Assembly: GCF_017876115.1 (NCBI RefSeq)
Contig: NZ_JAGINO010000014.1
Span: 1 to 64,000, forward strand
Source: Azospirillum picis
GTDB taxonomy: Bacteria; Pseudomonadota; Alphaproteobacteria; Azospirillales; Azospirillaceae
DNA length: 64,000 bases
Direction: 5' to 3'
In this document: in pieces, positions 1 to 13,542 of the stretch
Numbering within the stretch: position 1 is the first letter of the stretch
How the letters are laid out: every line of letters starts with the position of its first letter
Notes under the pieces: model-generated
The model's database searches: none
Seen by the model: only the letters and a program-made list of their open reading frames with translations
What the model was told of the DNA's origin: nothing
Made by a program: the position numbers and the translations under genes

Positions 1-3812
<3,812 letters not shown>

Positions 3813-3816
<4 letters not shown>

Positions 3817-6188
3817 CGCGGCGCAAGCTCCGCCCGGCCCGCGCCGCCCGCCGCTTCCCGTCCTATCCGCCCCTGAGCACCCCGGCGGCAGCCTTGCCGT
3901 CGGCCCCGTCGGCCGCGGGGCCGCGGTCGCGCCTGCTCGGCACGGCCAGCCACCAGGCCGCGGCGATCCCGGCCGAGGTGCCTGCGGATCTTCCTCCACC
4001 GCCGTCCGGACCCGCCCCCGCCACGCCGGCGGTGACGGCGGGCACGCTCGCCCGATGGAACAGCGGGACCATGACGACCGAAGCCCCCCCGCGGCCCGAC
4101 AAGGCCGACGTCGCCATCCTGATCGTCGACGACGACCCACGAAACCTGTTCGCGGTGCGCGAAACCCTGGAGGAGCTGGGGGCCCAGCTCGTCCTCGCCC
4201 GGTCGGGAGAGGAGGCGCTGAAGCAACTGCTGCGGCAGGATTTCGCCCTGATCCTGCTGGACGTCCACATGCCGGGCATGGACGGCTACGAGACGGCGGA
4301 GATGATCCGGATGCGCGAGAAGTCGCGCCACATCCCGATTATCTTCCTGACGGCCATCAACAAGGACGAGACGCACATCTTCCGCGGCTATGCCACCGGC
4401 GCCGTGGACTACATGTTCAAGCCGGTCGATCCGCACATCCTCAAATGCAAGGTCCAGGTCTTCGTCGACCTCTACCGCAAGACCGAGGAGGTGAAGCGCG
4501 AGGTCGAGGCCAAGCAGCGCCTGCTGGACGAGAACGAACGCGTCCGCCGCGAGATGCGCCACGCCGAGCAGGCCTTGCGCCGGGCGGAGGAGCGGCAGGC
4601 GCTGATCCTCGCCCAGCTTCCCATCGTGCTCTACACCGCCGACCTCACGCCGGGGATGCCCTTCCGCTACGTGTCGGACACCGCGCAGTCGGTGCTGGGC
4701 TGCCCGGCCTGCGCCTTCACCGACGATCCCCACCGCTGGGAGGCCGGCATCCATCCGGAGGACCGGGACCGCGTGCTGCGCCAGCTCGACTCCCTGCACC
4801 AGACCGGCCTGACCACCGTCGAATACCGCTGGGTCTGCCCCGACGGCAGCGAACGCCACCTTCTGGACCAGGCGGTGGTCGTCCGTGACGAGAACGGCGT
4901 GCCGTGCGACCTGTTCGGCACCATCCTGGACGTGACGGAAACCCGGCAGGCCCAGCGCCAGCTCGCCCATATCCAGAAGATGGAGATGATCGGGCAGCTC
5001 ACCGGCGGCATCGCCCACGACTTCAACAACATGCTGATGGTGGTCATCGGCAGCCTCGAACGCCTCGTCCCGGCGCTGGCCGAAGACCCCAAGTCCGGCC
5101 GGCGGGCGGAGATGGCGCTGCAGGCGGCGTTGCGCTGCTCCGACATGACGCGGCGGCTGCTGACCTTCGCCCGGCGCCAGCAGCTCCACCCCGAGCCGGT
5201 CGACCTGGCGGCGCTGGCCGCCGGGATGGGCGAGCTGATGGAGCGCACGCTGGGCGGCGCCGTCACCATCTCGATCGAGCCGGCGGCCGGCGACGAGCCG
5301 CTGTGGCTTGCCGCGGTCGACCGGTCGCAGGCGGAATCGGCGCTGCTGAACCTCGTGATCAACGCCCGCGACGCGATGTCCGGCGGCGGCACCCTGCGCA
5401 TCCGCACCGGGAACATCCGCTTCGACGCTCCGCGGTCGGCCCATGGCATGAGCGTCGAGGCCGGCGACTACATCCTGCTGCAGGTCGCCGACAGCGGCTG
5501 CGGAATGGCGCCCGACGTTCTCGAACGCGCCTTCGAGCCCTTCTTCACCACCAAGGAGACCGGGAAGGGCACCGGGCTCGGCCTCGCCATGATCCACGGC
5601 TTCGTCAAGCAGTCCGGCGGCCTGATCAGCATCGACAGCCAACCCGGCGCTGGAACCACCTTCCGCCTCTATCTGCCGCGGATGGCGGTGGAGGGGGCAC
5701 GGTCCGCCGCCGAGGATGCCGGCGACGACGAGGCCGTCGCCGGCCGCGGCGAGATGGTGCTGGTGGTGGACGACGACGCCGACGTGCGGTCGGTGGCGGT
5801 CCAGGCGGTGGCGGCACTGGGGTATCAGGTGCTGGAGGCCGACGGGGCGGCGGCGGCGCTGGCCCTGCTGGACCGCCGGTCGGTCGACCTGCTGTTCACC
5901 GACATCGTGATGCCGGGCGGCATGAACGGCCGCGAGCTGGCGATGGAGGCCCTGCGCCGCCACCCCTCGCTGAAGCTGCTGTTCGCGTCCGGCTATGCCA
6001 ACGGCACCAGCGCGCCCGAGGTGGAGGCCGGCGCGTCCGCCGGCGAGCGGGAGACCGACCCGGCCACGGTGCTGGCCCAGGCGGAAATGCTGGCCAAGCC
6101 CTACCGCGACGGCGATCTTGCCCGTGCACTCCGCCGTGCGCTCGACTTGCAAGCCCCTCCCATGCCGGCAGAGGCGGCGCGGGACTGA
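3813..6188 (+). CDS. Hybrid sensor kinase: REC-PAS-HisKA-HATPase-REC
   Basis: Predicted 791 aa. A Pro/Ala-rich N-terminal segment (1-90) is followed by a receiver domain (103-220, Asp150), a short coiled coil, a PAS domain (265-375), a HisKA domain with His402 in [11 protein letters not shown], an HATPase (505-625) and a C-terminal receiver (648-770, Asp697). No membrane segment is seen, so it is probably cytoplasmic. It starts with ATG overlapping the stop of the upstream hybrid kinase (ATGA), consistent with translational coupling. A second candidate start is ATG 4071, just before the first receiver; the stretch 3813-4070 has the strong G/C third-position bias of coding DNA, so the longer form is preferred. 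The N-terminal receiver could accept phosphate from the upstream kinase. Confidence 0.9.
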
Positions 6189-6252
6189 CGAGGGGGAACG
6201 AGGGCGGCAGTGACGGGCCGCCGGTTCAAGATTACCAGGTCAGGTTTGGTTC

Positions 6253-6627
6253 ATGGTTCTGTCCGATGACGCTCTTGCTCTTCTCCGCAATTCCATCCGA
6301 TCGGTCTGGGCATTGGAGTTGCTGATGCTGTTGCGGCGCCATCCCGACCGCGACTGGTCGAATGCCGATCTGGTGCGCGAGCTGCGCGGCAGCGACGTCG
6401 TGGTGCAGGAGGCCCTTGCCGGCTTCCTCGGCGCCGGCCTGCTGGTGGCGGAGGCCGATGGCCGGCATCGCTACCGGCCGGCCGCTCCCTTGCTCGACCA
6501 GTGGGTCGAGGAGATCGAGCAGGCCTATGCGTCGCGTCCTTCCGCCATCATCCGCGAGATCTTCAACGCACCCGGCAACAAGGTGCAGATCTTCGCCGAT
6601 TCCTTCCGGTTCCGGTCGAATGACTGA
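6253..6627 (+). CDS. Small winged-helix-like protein
   Basis: 124 aa, no signal peptide or membrane segment. Residues 10-80 read as a helix-turn-helix/winged-helix fold: two amphipathic helices (SVWALELLMLLRR, NADLVRELRGSD), a third helix ending in GFLGAGLLVAEADG and a short wing with YRPAAP. It lacks an effector domain and ends in a charged tail. It lies 64 bp after the hybrid kinases and 30 bp before two small DUF5985 membrane proteins, so the three small genes look like a unit. The fold assignment is from sequence pattern only; DNA binding is inferred, not shown. Confidence 0.75.
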   Translation: MVLSDDALALLRNSIRSVWALELLMLLRRHPDRDWSNADLVRELRGSDVVVQEALAGFLGAGLLVAEADGRHRYRPAAPLLDQWVEEIEQAYASRPSAIIREIFNAPGNKVQIFADSFRFRSND

Positions 6628-6657
6628 AAAGGGCCAAATGACTGAAAGTGGGTTGCC

Positions 6658-6927
6658 ATGGAGGCCGTGAAATCCGCGGTCTATCTGCTGTGCTTCGCCG
6701 CCAGCCTGCTGTGCATGCTGCTGTTGGCGCGCAGCTATCTGCGGTCGCGCAGCCGCCTGCTGCTGTGGAGCACGCTGTGCTTCGTGGCGCTGGCGATCAA
6801 CAACCTGCTGCTGTTCGTCGACGTGGTGGTGCTGCCGACGCAGGTCGACCTGCTGCCGCTGCGCCAGCTCTCCGCCCTGGCGGGCGTCGGGGTACTGCTC
6901 TACGGCTTCATCTGGGATGCCGGCTGA
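6658..6927 (+). CDS. DUF5985-family small membrane protein (first copy)
   Basis: 89 aa with three hydrophobic segments (about 5-24, 34-54, 68-86) separated by short basic or polar loops (SYLRSRSR). Its pattern, LLLWSTLCFVALAINNLLLF with a P-x-x-DL motif after the second helix, fits the small inner-membrane family DUF5985 as I recall it. Its stop overlaps the next start by one base (TGATG at 6925), so it is translationally coupled to a second member of the same family. Function unknown. The placement next to a winged-helix protein and two hybrid kinases suggests membrane signalling, but this is inference. Confidence 0.78.
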   Translation: MEAVKSAVYLLCFAASLLCMLLLARSYLRSRSRLLLWSTLCFVALAINNLLLFVDVVVLPTQVDLLPLRQLSALAGVGVLLYGFIWDAG

Positions 6928-7202
6928 TGTCGCCCACGACCCACAGCTTCATCACCGGCGTCATCGCGGCGCTCTACGGCGTCGCCGGGCTGTTCTTCCT
7001 CAGCTTCTGGCGGCGGACCCGCGACGGCCTGTTCGTCGCCTTCGCGCTGGCCTTCGGGCTGCTGGCGCTGAGCCAGACCCTGCTGGCCCTGGCGGGGCTG
7101 GAGCGGGAGGAGCAGAGCTGGGTCTACCTGATCCGGCTTCTCGCCTTCCTGCTGATCATCGCCGGCATCGTCCGCAAGAACCTGGAGGGGCGCCGGCGGT
7201 AG
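6927..7202 (+). CDS. DUF5985-family small membrane protein (second copy)
   Basis: 91 aa. Three predicted membrane helices (about 7-25, 33-53, 66-82), with the cytoplasmic-loop motif FWRRTRDGLF and the C-terminal basic tail KNLEGRRR. It is a diverged partner of the gene immediately upstream: both have the same three-helix plan, but the loop motifs differ. ATG 6927 overlaps the preceding stop by one base. The pair probably acts together in the inner membrane. No biochemical role is known to me. Confidence 0.78.
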   Translation: MSPTTHSFITGVIAALYGVAGLFFLSFWRRTRDGLFVAFALAFGLLALSQTLLALAGLEREEQSWVYLIRLLAFLLIIAGIVRKNLEGRRR

Positions 7203-7211
7203 GGCGGGCGC

Positions 7212-7616
7212 CTACTTCCGCCCGTCGCCGAAACGCCGGCAGTCCCATTCGTCGCTGCCGGCCGCCGCCCGCCCGCCGTTGGAGGTCCGGTAGCGCGCGT
7301 CGTCGCAGCGGCCGTTGCCGGCATAGCGGCCGCCGTAGCCGCCACCGTAGCCGCTGCGGTAACCGCCGCCATACCCGCCGTAGCCATCGTCGTAGCGCCG
7401 GTGGTCGTGGCGTCGGCGCCGGCTGTCGTGATCGTCGTCGTCCGACCCGCTGGCCGCCAGCACGCCGAGCCCGACGACGGCAGCGCCGATCAGCAGCGCG
7501 CCGGCGACATCGTCGTTGTTGTTTCCGGCGCAGCCCGGCAGGGCCAGCGCGGCGGCGAGGCAACCGGCCATGAGCGTCCGGGAGCCGGGGAAGAAAGCAC
7601 GCGTCGCTGCAGCCAT
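7212..7616 (-). CDS. Small Gly/Tyr/Asp-rich lipoprotein, function unknown
   Basis: 134 aa. A lipoprotein signal peptide ends in the lipobox LPGC (residues 26-29). A hydrophobic stretch (about 38-58) follows, then a low-complexity segment of Asp, His and Arg and a Gly-Tyr repeat (GYGGYGGGYRSGYGG), and a short C-terminal region with three Cys in all. The start at 7616 is supported by a GGGAGGG ribosome site seven bases upstream. It is transcribed divergently from purT. The Asp/His-rich stretch could bind metal, but nothing proves this. Not assigned to a family. Confidence 0.65.
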   Translation of the reverse strand: MAAATRAFFPGSRTLMAGCLAAALALPGCAGNNNDDVAGALLIGAAVVGLGVLAASGSDDDDHDSRRRRHDHRRYDDGYGGYGGGYRSGYGGGYGGRYAGNGRCDDARYRTSNGGRAAAGSDEWDCRRFGDGRK

Positions 7617-7835
7617 GGCACCCTCCCGCAGCCGCTGCCCGGTCCGCCGGGCGGTTCTCGCGCCGCTTCCTGTATGAACGCATGGGCAACCGCATTTCAT
7701 CCGGTTCCATTTGGATTTGTTTTTCGAAATATTCGGCTCGATTGACGGCATGGCGCTTGGCCGGTGCCGGGGCTTGGCCCGGCCGGCGCGAAGCCCTATG
7801 GTCGGGCCGCCGACGCTATTACGGGGAGTGCTGGG

Positions 7836-9005
7836 ATGTTCACCGCCAAGATCCTTCTGCTGGGGTCCGGGGAACTGGGGAAGGAGTTCTTCATCGCCGC
7901 CAAGCGGCTGGGCTGCGAGGTGGTCGCCTGCGACAGCTACGCCAATGCCCCGGCGATGCAGGTCGCCGACCGGGCGGAGGTGTTCTCGATGCTGGATGCC
8001 GACGCGCTGCGTGCCGCCATCGCCAAGCACCGTCCGGATTTCATCGTCCCCGAGGTGGAGGCGATCCGCACCGAGGTGCTGCACGAGTTCGAGGATGCCG
8101 GCACCACCGTCGTGCCCTCGGCCCGCGCCGCCACCATGACGATGAACCGCGACCGCATCCGCGAGGTCGCCGCGGCCGAGCTTGGCCTGCGCACCTCGCG
8201 CTACCGCTACGCCGAAAGCCTCGATGAGGTGCTCGCCGCAGCGGAACACACCGGCTTCCCCTGCGTGGTCAAGCCGGTGATGTCCTCGTCGGGCAAGGGG
8301 CAGAGCACGGTGCGCGACGCCGCCGGGCTGGAGGCCGCCTGGGACTATGCGGTGGCCAACATGCGCGGCGACCGCCGCAAGGTGATCGTCGAGGAGTTCG
8401 TGAACTTCGAGTACGAAATCACCCTGCTGACCGTCCGCACCCGCGACGGCATTCTATATTGCGAGCCGATCGGCCACCGGCAGGAGCGGGGCGACTACCA
8501 GGAATCCTGGCAGCCGGTCGCCATGCCACAGCGGATGCTGGACGACGCCAAGGCAATGGCGGCCAAGGTGGTCGACAACCTCGGCGGCTACGGCATCTTC
8601 GGCGTCGAGTTCTTCGTGACCGCCGACGAGGTGGTCTTCTCCGAACTGTCGCCGCGACCGCACGACACAGGCATGGTCACCCTGCTGTCGCAGAACCTGT
8701 CGGAGTTCGAGCTGCACGCCCGCGCCATCCTCGGCCTGCCGATCCCGGCCATCACCTGCCGCGGCCCGTCGGCCTCCGCGGTCATCCTCGCCGACCGCGA
8801 AGCGGACGCCTTCCGCATCGAGGGGCTGGCCGAGGCGCTGCGGCTCGGCAGTGCCGAGCATGACGTGGACGTGCGGCTGTTCGGCAAGCCGACCACCCGC
8901 AAGAACCGCCGGATGGGCGTGGCGCTCGCCGCCGGCACCAGCACCGACGAGGCCCGCGACCGTGCCCGCCAGGCGGCGGACAAGGTGACGATCCGTTACC
9001 TGTAA
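7836..9005 (+). CDS. purT: Formate-dependent phosphoribosylglycinamide formyltransferase
   Basis: 389 aa, close to the usual 392. An ATP-grasp enzyme that makes formyl-GAR from GAR, formate and ATP in purine synthesis, independent of folate. The N-terminus ([14 protein letters not shown]) is the typical preATP-grasp loop; [15 protein letters not shown] is the ATP-grasp lysine and phosphate loop; GVEFFV and LSPRPHDTG carry the metal and substrate contacts seen in PurT. The start at 7836 is chosen for its match to the family and a GGGGAG site at 7823-7828. It stands alone, convergent with the MFS gene 29 bp away. Confidence 0.97.
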   Translation: MFTAKILLLGSGELGKEFFIAAKRLGCEVVACDSYANAPAMQVADRAEVFSMLDADALRAAIAKHRPDFIVPEVEAIRTEVLHEFEDAGTTVVPSARAATMTMNRDRIREVAAAELGLRTSRYRYAESLDEVLAAAEHTGFPCVVKPVMSSSGKGQSTVRDAAGLEAAWDYAVANMRGDRRKVIVEEFVNFEYEITLLTVRTRDGILYCEPIGHRQERGDYQESWQPVAMPQRMLDDAKAMAAKVVDNLGGYGIFGVEFFVTADEVVFSELSPRPHDTGMVTLLSQNLSEFELHARAILGLPIPAITCRGPSASAVILADREADAFRIEGLAEALRLGSAEHDVDVRLFGKPTTRKNRRMGVALAAGTSTDEARDRARQAADKVTIRYL

Positions 9006-9034
9006 CGCATACGACGGGGAGGGGCGGCGGTGCC

Positions 9035-10270
9035 CTACCGGCCCAGCAGGCGGTCGACCCGCTGCAGCGCCGGGAACAGCACCGCCCAGGTGCCGGCCAG
9101 CATGATGGCGCCGACGCCGCCCAGCACCACCGCCGGCACCGCGCCCAGCAGGGCGGCGATGCTGCCGGATTCGAACTCGCCGAGTTGGTTGGAGGCGCCG
9201 ATGAACAGCGACGTCACGGCGCCGACCCGGCCCCGCATGTCGTCCGGGGTGGAGAGCTGCACCAGCGTCTGCCGTACGAACATGCTGACCTGATCGGTGG
9301 CGCCGACGCCCAGCAGGGCGATGAAGGACAGCACCGGATCGGCCGAGAGGCCGAAGGCGACGGTGGCGGCGCCGAAGCCGGCGACGGCCACCAGCATCCA
9401 GCGACCGGCATGCCGCTTGACGCCCCAGCGGGTGATGACCATCGCCATGGCGAGCGCACCCAGCGCCGGGGCCGAACGCAGCACGCCGAGGCCCCAGGGG
9501 CCGACATGCAGCACGTCGCGGGCATAGATCGGCAGCAGCGCCGTCGCGCCGCCGAGCAGCACGGCGAACAGGTCGAGCGAGATGGCGCCCAGGATCTCCG
9601 GCCGGCTGCGGATGAAGGAGGCACCGGCCAGCATGCTGTGCCAGCTCATCGCGCGCTTGACCATCGTCACCGGGCGCGGCCGGCAGGCGGCGATCAGCAA
9701 GACCGACAGCAGCAGCATCGCCGTGCTGACGCCGTAGACCGCCGCAGGTCCGGCGATGTAGAGCAGCCCGCCCAGCGCCGGCCCCGAGATCTGCGCCACC
9801 TGCACGCCCGAGGACTGCCAGGCGACGGCGTTCGGCAGATCCTCGACCGGAACGGTCGCCGACAGGATGGCCTGGTTGGCCGGCCCCTCGAAGGACTTGG
9901 CCAGGCCGATCAGCGCCACCACGGCGAAGATCGCCGGGGGCGACAACCAGCCGGCGAGCGTCATGACGAACAGCCCGCCGATCGCCAGCATCTCCAGCGA
10001 CAGGGCGCCGAACAGCACCGTCTTGCGGTCGTTGTTGTCGACGACGTGCCCGGCGACCAGCACCAGGGCCAGGGTCGGCAGGAACTGGAACAGCCCGACG
10101 AGGCCGAGGTCCAGCGGATCGCTGGTCATGGCATAGACCTGCCAGCCGACCGCCACCACCTGCATCTGGATCGCCAGCATCGAACAGACCCGCGCGCACC
10201 AGAACAGGGCGAAGGCGCGATGGCGGAAGGCCGACCGGAAACTGTCGCCGGTCGCGGCGGTGCTGGTCAT
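9035..10270 (-). CDS. MFS transporter, EntS/MFS_3-like exporter
   Basis: 411 aa, polytopic, about 11-12 hydrophobic helices. It carries the loop-2 motif of the MFS_3 group (VAGHVVDNNDRKTVL, residues 73-87) and FEGPANQAILSATVP, typical of EntS-like effectors. It is the last gene of a six-gene minus-strand operon that begins with bioM: its ATG directly abuts the thiolase stop (TGA then ATG), so it is surely co-transcribed. The context suggests export or import of a metabolite of the neighbouring ligase/thiolase pathway or of biotin precursors. The substrate is not readable from sequence. Confidence 0.88.
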   Translation of the reverse strand: MTSTAATGDSFRSAFRHRAFALFWCARVCSMLAIQMQVVAVGWQVYAMTSDPLDLGLVGLFQFLPTLALVLVAGHVVDNNDRKTVLFGALSLEMLAIGGLFVMTLAGWLSPPAIFAVVALIGLAKSFEGPANQAILSATVPVEDLPNAVAWQSSGVQVAQISGPALGGLLYIAGPAAVYGVSTAMLLLSVLLIAACRPRPVTMVKRAMSWHSMLAGASFIRSRPEILGAISLDLFAVLLGGATALLPIYARDVLHVGPWGLGVLRSAPALGALAMAMVITRWGVKRHAGRWMLVAVAGFGAATVAFGLSADPVLSFIALLGVGATDQVSMFVRQTLVQLSTPDDMRGRVGAVTSLFIGASNQLGEFESGSIAALLGAVPAVVLGGVGAIMLAGTWAVLFPALQRVDRLLGR

Positions 10271-11437
10271 TCAGACAGGCTCCAGAAGTGTGGCGAGCCC
10301 GAGCCCGCCGCCGATGCCGAGCGTGGCGATGCCCCGCCGGGGCGCCGGTCCCGCCGGCGGGAACAGCAGTTCGGAAAACAGCCGCGTCACCAGGATCGCA
10401 CCCGACGCGCCGTAGGGATGGCCGAGCGCCAGCGCGCCGCCGCCGATGCAGACACGGTGCTCCTCGATGCCGAGAGCATCGAGGCTGGCGAGCACCTGGG
10501 CGGCGAATGCCTCGTTGAACTCGACGAGGTCGATGTCGTCGAGGGTGAGGCCGGGATTGCGGGCGAGCAGCCGGGCCACTGCCGGAATCGGGCCGGTGCC
10601 CAGCAGCTTCGGGTCCACCCCCGCCGCCGCCGAATCCACGACCACGAGGCCGCGCGGCGAGGCGAGCGCCCGGGATTTCCGTTCCGAGACGACGGCGACC
10701 ACGGCAGCGCCATCATTGACCGGGCAGGCGTTGCCGGCAGTCACCGTCCCGTCCGGCCGCAGAACCGGCCGCAGGCCGGCGAGGCGCTCCAGGCTGGTGT
10801 CGGGGCGGGGGCACTCGTCGTGCGCTATGGTCCGGCCATCGGGCAGGGCGAGCGGCACGATTTCCCGTGCGAAGCGGCCGGACGATTGCGAAGCAACCGC
10901 CTTGCGGTGGCTTTCCAGGGCGTAGAGGTCCTGCCGTTCGCGGCTTATGCCGTAGGCGGTGGCGACGTTTTCCGCCGCCTTGATCATCGACGGGTCGCCG
11001 ATGTCATCGGGCGCGAAGCGGGCGCGGTCGAAGAAGCTGGGACTGCGATAGAGGCTGGTCGGCTTGGCGACCCGCCAGGGGGCCGTGCTGGTGCTCTCCA
11101 CCCCGCCGGCGAGCACGACCTCGGCGGCGCCGGACTGCACCAGCCGGGCGGCGAGGTTGATCGCCTCCAGCCCGGATCCGCATTGCCGGTCGACGGTGAC
11201 GCCCGGAACCGCCAGCGGCAGCCCGGCGGAGAGCGACGACAGCCGCGCAACGTTGCCACCGGGTCCTACGGCGTTGCCGAGCAGCACCTCCTCCACCTCA
11301 GCCGCCTCAAGCCCGGCGTCGGCGAGCACGGCGCGGATCACCGGCGCGGCGAGGTCCTCGACCGGCAGGTCACGCAGCGAGCCGCCGATGCGCCCGACCG
11401 GCGTGCGGCGGGCGGCGACGATGACGGCGCGGGTCAT
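10271..11437 (-). CDS. Thiolase-family enzyme lacking the C-terminal catalytic Cys
   Basis: 388 aa, full thiolase length. The nucleophile Cys86 is present (VDRQCGSGLEAI), as are NEAFAAQ and the catalytic His340 (ALGHPYGASGA). The C-terminal motif, normally CxGGG, reads LGIGGGLG: residue 374 is Gly (codon GGC), not Cys. That Cys is the acid/base in Claisen condensation and deacetylation, so activity may be altered. It overlaps the acyl-CoA ligase by four bases (ATGA) inside the bioMNY operon. A thiolase and ligase next to BioY recall the Bacillus yhfS-yhfT-yhfU set. Acyl-CoA processing toward a biotin precursor is possible but inferred. Confidence 0.88.
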   Translation of the reverse strand: MTRAVIVAARRTPVGRIGGSLRDLPVEDLAAPVIRAVLADAGLEAAEVEEVLLGNAVGPGGNVARLSSLSAGLPLAVPGVTVDRQCGSGLEAINLAARLVQSGAAEVVLAGGVESTSTAPWRVAKPTSLYRSPSFFDRARFAPDDIGDPSMIKAAENVATAYGISRERQDLYALESHRKAVASQSSGRFAREIVPLALPDGRTIAHDECPRPDTSLERLAGLRPVLRPDGTVTAGNACPVNDGAAVVAVVSERKSRALASPRGLVVVDSAAAGVDPKLLGTGPIPAVARLLARNPGLTLDDIDLVEFNEAFAAQVLASLDALGIEEHRVCIGGGALALGHPYGASGAILVTRLFSELLFPPAGPAPRRGIATLGIGGGLGLATLLEPV

Positions 11438-12975
11438 GAAGGCTTCCCCGCGGCTGGCCTTTCCGCGGCGTCGGCCACCACTCCCGCCGACGCCAGCAGC
11501 CCCGAGCGTGCAAACTCCCGCACGTCGGCACGCGCGATCTTGCCGCTGCCGGTCAGCGGCATGTCGTCGGCAGTGAACAGCCGGCGCGGCGCCTTGTAGG
11601 CCTCAAGCCGTTCCCGGCACCAGGCGCGCAGCTCGGCCAGCGTCGCCGTCACTGCGCCGCGCCACCAGACCACCGCCGACACGGCATCTCCCCAATAGGG
11701 GTCGGGCAGGCCGAACACCACCGCCTCCGCCACCGCGGGATGGGCACGCAGGGCGGCCTCGACCTCCGCCGGATAGACGTTGAGGCCGCCGCTGACCACC
11801 ATGTCGCCGGCACGCCCGATCAGGCGCAGCCAACCGTCCTCGTCGATCCAGCCATAATCGCCGACGGTGCCCCAGCCGTCGCGCTCGCGGTAGCCGGATC
11901 CGTCGGTGCCGCCGAGATAGCCGTTGCTCAGCATGCGGCTGCGCACCCATACGGTACCGGGCCGGCCGTGCTCCGCCGGGTGGCCGGCGTCGTCACGCAG
12001 GTCGATGTCCACCCCATGGAAGGGGCGGCCGACGCTGTCGGCGGGGGCGCCCTCCCGCGAGGACCGCAGGCTGACGAAGCTGAGTTCGGAGGCGCCGTAA
12101 TATTCCAGCACCGTCACGTCGGGGCAGAGCGCCACCAGCCGGTCGTGCACCGCCGGCGCCAGCTTGGCACCGGAGCAGACCACCCGGCGCAGTGCCGGGA
12201 AGCGCCGCCCCTGCCGTTCCGCCGCGTCGAGGATGCCGACCAGCATGGTGGGCACCACCACCAGCGTGGTGAGGCCCGATCCGGCGAGCCGGTCCGCGGC
12301 GGCCGCGGCATCGAACCTGGGCTGGACCTCGACCGTCGCCCCGGCCGACAAAGCCTCCACCGCGCCGTAAAGGCCGAGGCCGTGGGTCAGCGGCCCCGGC
12401 ACCAGCACGACATCCCCGGGTCTGATGCCGAACTCGACCCGGCTCGCCGCCAGCGTGGCGAGCCAGGAGCCCTGGTCGCGGATGAACGCCTTCGGCCGTC
12501 CGGTGGTGCCTGAGGTGAAGCCGATCAGGAACGGCGTGCGCGGGTCGACCGCCGGTACCGCCCAGCCCGCCGGCTGGGCGGCGATCCAGCCGGCGGCAGT
12601 GCCGGACGTCAGGTGGAGGTCCGGGCGCAGGGTGTCGAGCGCCGCGTCGGTCTGGGCGGCGCTCCATTTCGGGTCGAGCAGCCCGACCACCCCGCCGGCG
12701 GCGACGATGCCGAAGAACAGCGCCAGCAATTCCGGCTGGTTGCCGAGGCTCAGGGCCACGCGCGGCGGAACGCCGTCCCGGCGCAGTGCCGCCACGCCGG
12801 CACCGGCCTGCCGCACCTGGCCGAGCAGATCGCCATAGGTCAGCGCGTCGCCGCCGACGAGCAGGGCCGGGTGACCGGGCGCCCGTTCCGCGGCCAGCAC
12901 GAACGGACGGGCGAGCGTATCGGCCTTCAGGATATCGGCTGCGGACTTGGCGGCTCGCGGACTGCGGTCAGGCAT
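11434..12975 (-). CDS. Acyl-CoA ligase (AMP-forming) in biotin-transport operon
   Basis: 513 aa, full-length ANL superfamily enzyme: activates a carboxylic acid with ATP, then transfers it to CoA. The A3/P-loop motif TSGTTGRPKAF, the YYGASEL motif, GDYGWIDEDGWLRLIGR and the C-terminal catalytic Lys in PLTGSGKIARADV are all intact. GGLNVYPAEVE is the hinge region. It overlaps bioY upstream by 8 bp and the thiolase downstream by 4 bp. The substrate cannot be read from sequence; the B. subtilis counterpart YhfT also sits with bioY and is annotated as a fatty-acid ligase, so a dicarboxylic or fatty acid feeding biotin synthesis is a reasonable guess. Confidence 0.92.
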   Translation of the reverse strand: MPDRSPRAAKSAADILKADTLARPFVLAAERAPGHPALLVGGDALTYGDLLGQVRQAGAGVAALRRDGVPPRVALSLGNQPELLALFFGIVAAGGVVGLLDPKWSAAQTDAALDTLRPDLHLTSGTAAGWIAAQPAGWAVPAVDPRTPFLIGFTSGTTGRPKAFIRDQGSWLATLAASRVEFGIRPGDVVLVPGPLTHGLGLYGAVEALSAGATVEVQPRFDAAAAADRLAGSGLTTLVVVPTMLVGILDAAERQGRRFPALRRVVCSGAKLAPAVHDRLVALCPDVTVLEYYGASELSFVSLRSSREGAPADSVGRPFHGVDIDLRDDAGHPAEHGRPGTVWVRSRMLSNGYLGGTDGSGYRERDGWGTVGDYGWIDEDGWLRLIGRAGDMVVSGGLNVYPAEVEAALRAHPAVAEAVVFGLPDPYWGDAVSAVVWWRGAVTATLAELRAWCRERLEAYKAPRRLFTADDMPLTGSGKIARADVREFARSGLLASAGVVADAAERPAAGKPS

Positions 12976-13516
12976 GGAGCGGCAGAATGCCGGCGCGGCG
13001 CACGGCGGCGGCGGCGAAGGCGCAAACGCCGGCCTTGATCAGGTCGCCGGGAAGGAAGGCCATGGTGCCGAGTGCGGCCTTTTCGATGGGAAGGCCGGCG
13101 ACCAGCGCCAGCCAGGGGATGCCGACGGCGTAGACCGCCAGGATGCCACCGACGACGCTGACCGCGAACAGGCGGACCGGGCTGGTGCCGCTGGCGAAGC
13201 GTTCCGCCAGCCAGCCGGTGATAACGGCGCCGAGCGGCCAGGCCAGCACGAAGCCGCCGGTCGGTCCCATCAGCACGCCGATGCCGCCGCGCCCGCCCGC
13301 GAGCAGGGGCAACCCGGCTGCCACCAGCAGGACGAACAGCAGGGCGGCTAGCCCGCCGCGCCGGGCCCCGAGGATGGTGCCGGCCAGCATGACGCCCAGC
13401 GTCTGGGCGGTGATCGGGACCGGCAGGAAGCCGAGCGGGATCGGCGGCGCCATGCCGAGCCCGCCGAGCAGGGCGGCGAACAGGGCGCAGAGGACGAGGT
13501 CGCGGGTCGACAGCAT
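12968..13516 (-). CDS. bioY: Biotin-specific ECF transporter S component BioY
   Basis: 182 aa with about six membrane helices. BioY hallmarks are present: PVPITAQTLGVMLAG (residues 32-46) and GPTGGFVLAWPLGAVITGWLAER (central), which line the biotin pocket in the family. It binds biotin in the membrane and is energised by BioM and BioN encoded just upstream (26 bp after bioN). It overlaps the downstream acyl-CoA ligase by eight bases. Confidence 0.95.
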   Translation of the reverse strand: MLSTRDLVLCALFAALLGGLGMAPPIPLGFLPVPITAQTLGVMLAGTILGARRGGLAALLFVLLVAAGLPLLAGGRGGIGVLMGPTGGFVLAWPLGAVITGWLAERFASGTSPVRLFAVSVVGGILAVYAVGIPWLALVAGLPIEKAALGTMAFLPGDLIKAGVCAFAAAAVRRAGILPLHA

Positions 13517-13542
13517 GGAGGACGCTTCCTTCGGATGGCCTG

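Noticed and set aside
7401-7745. Plus-strand frame opposite the small lipoprotein
   Set aside because: Antisense to a lipoprotein with a clear lipobox and good ribosome site.
9185-11599. Long open frame (about 800 codons) on the plus strand opposite the MFS and thiolase genes
   Set aside because: Its product is rich in Gly, Arg, His and Gln with no domain pattern; it is the usual mirror frame of GC-rich genes on the other strand.
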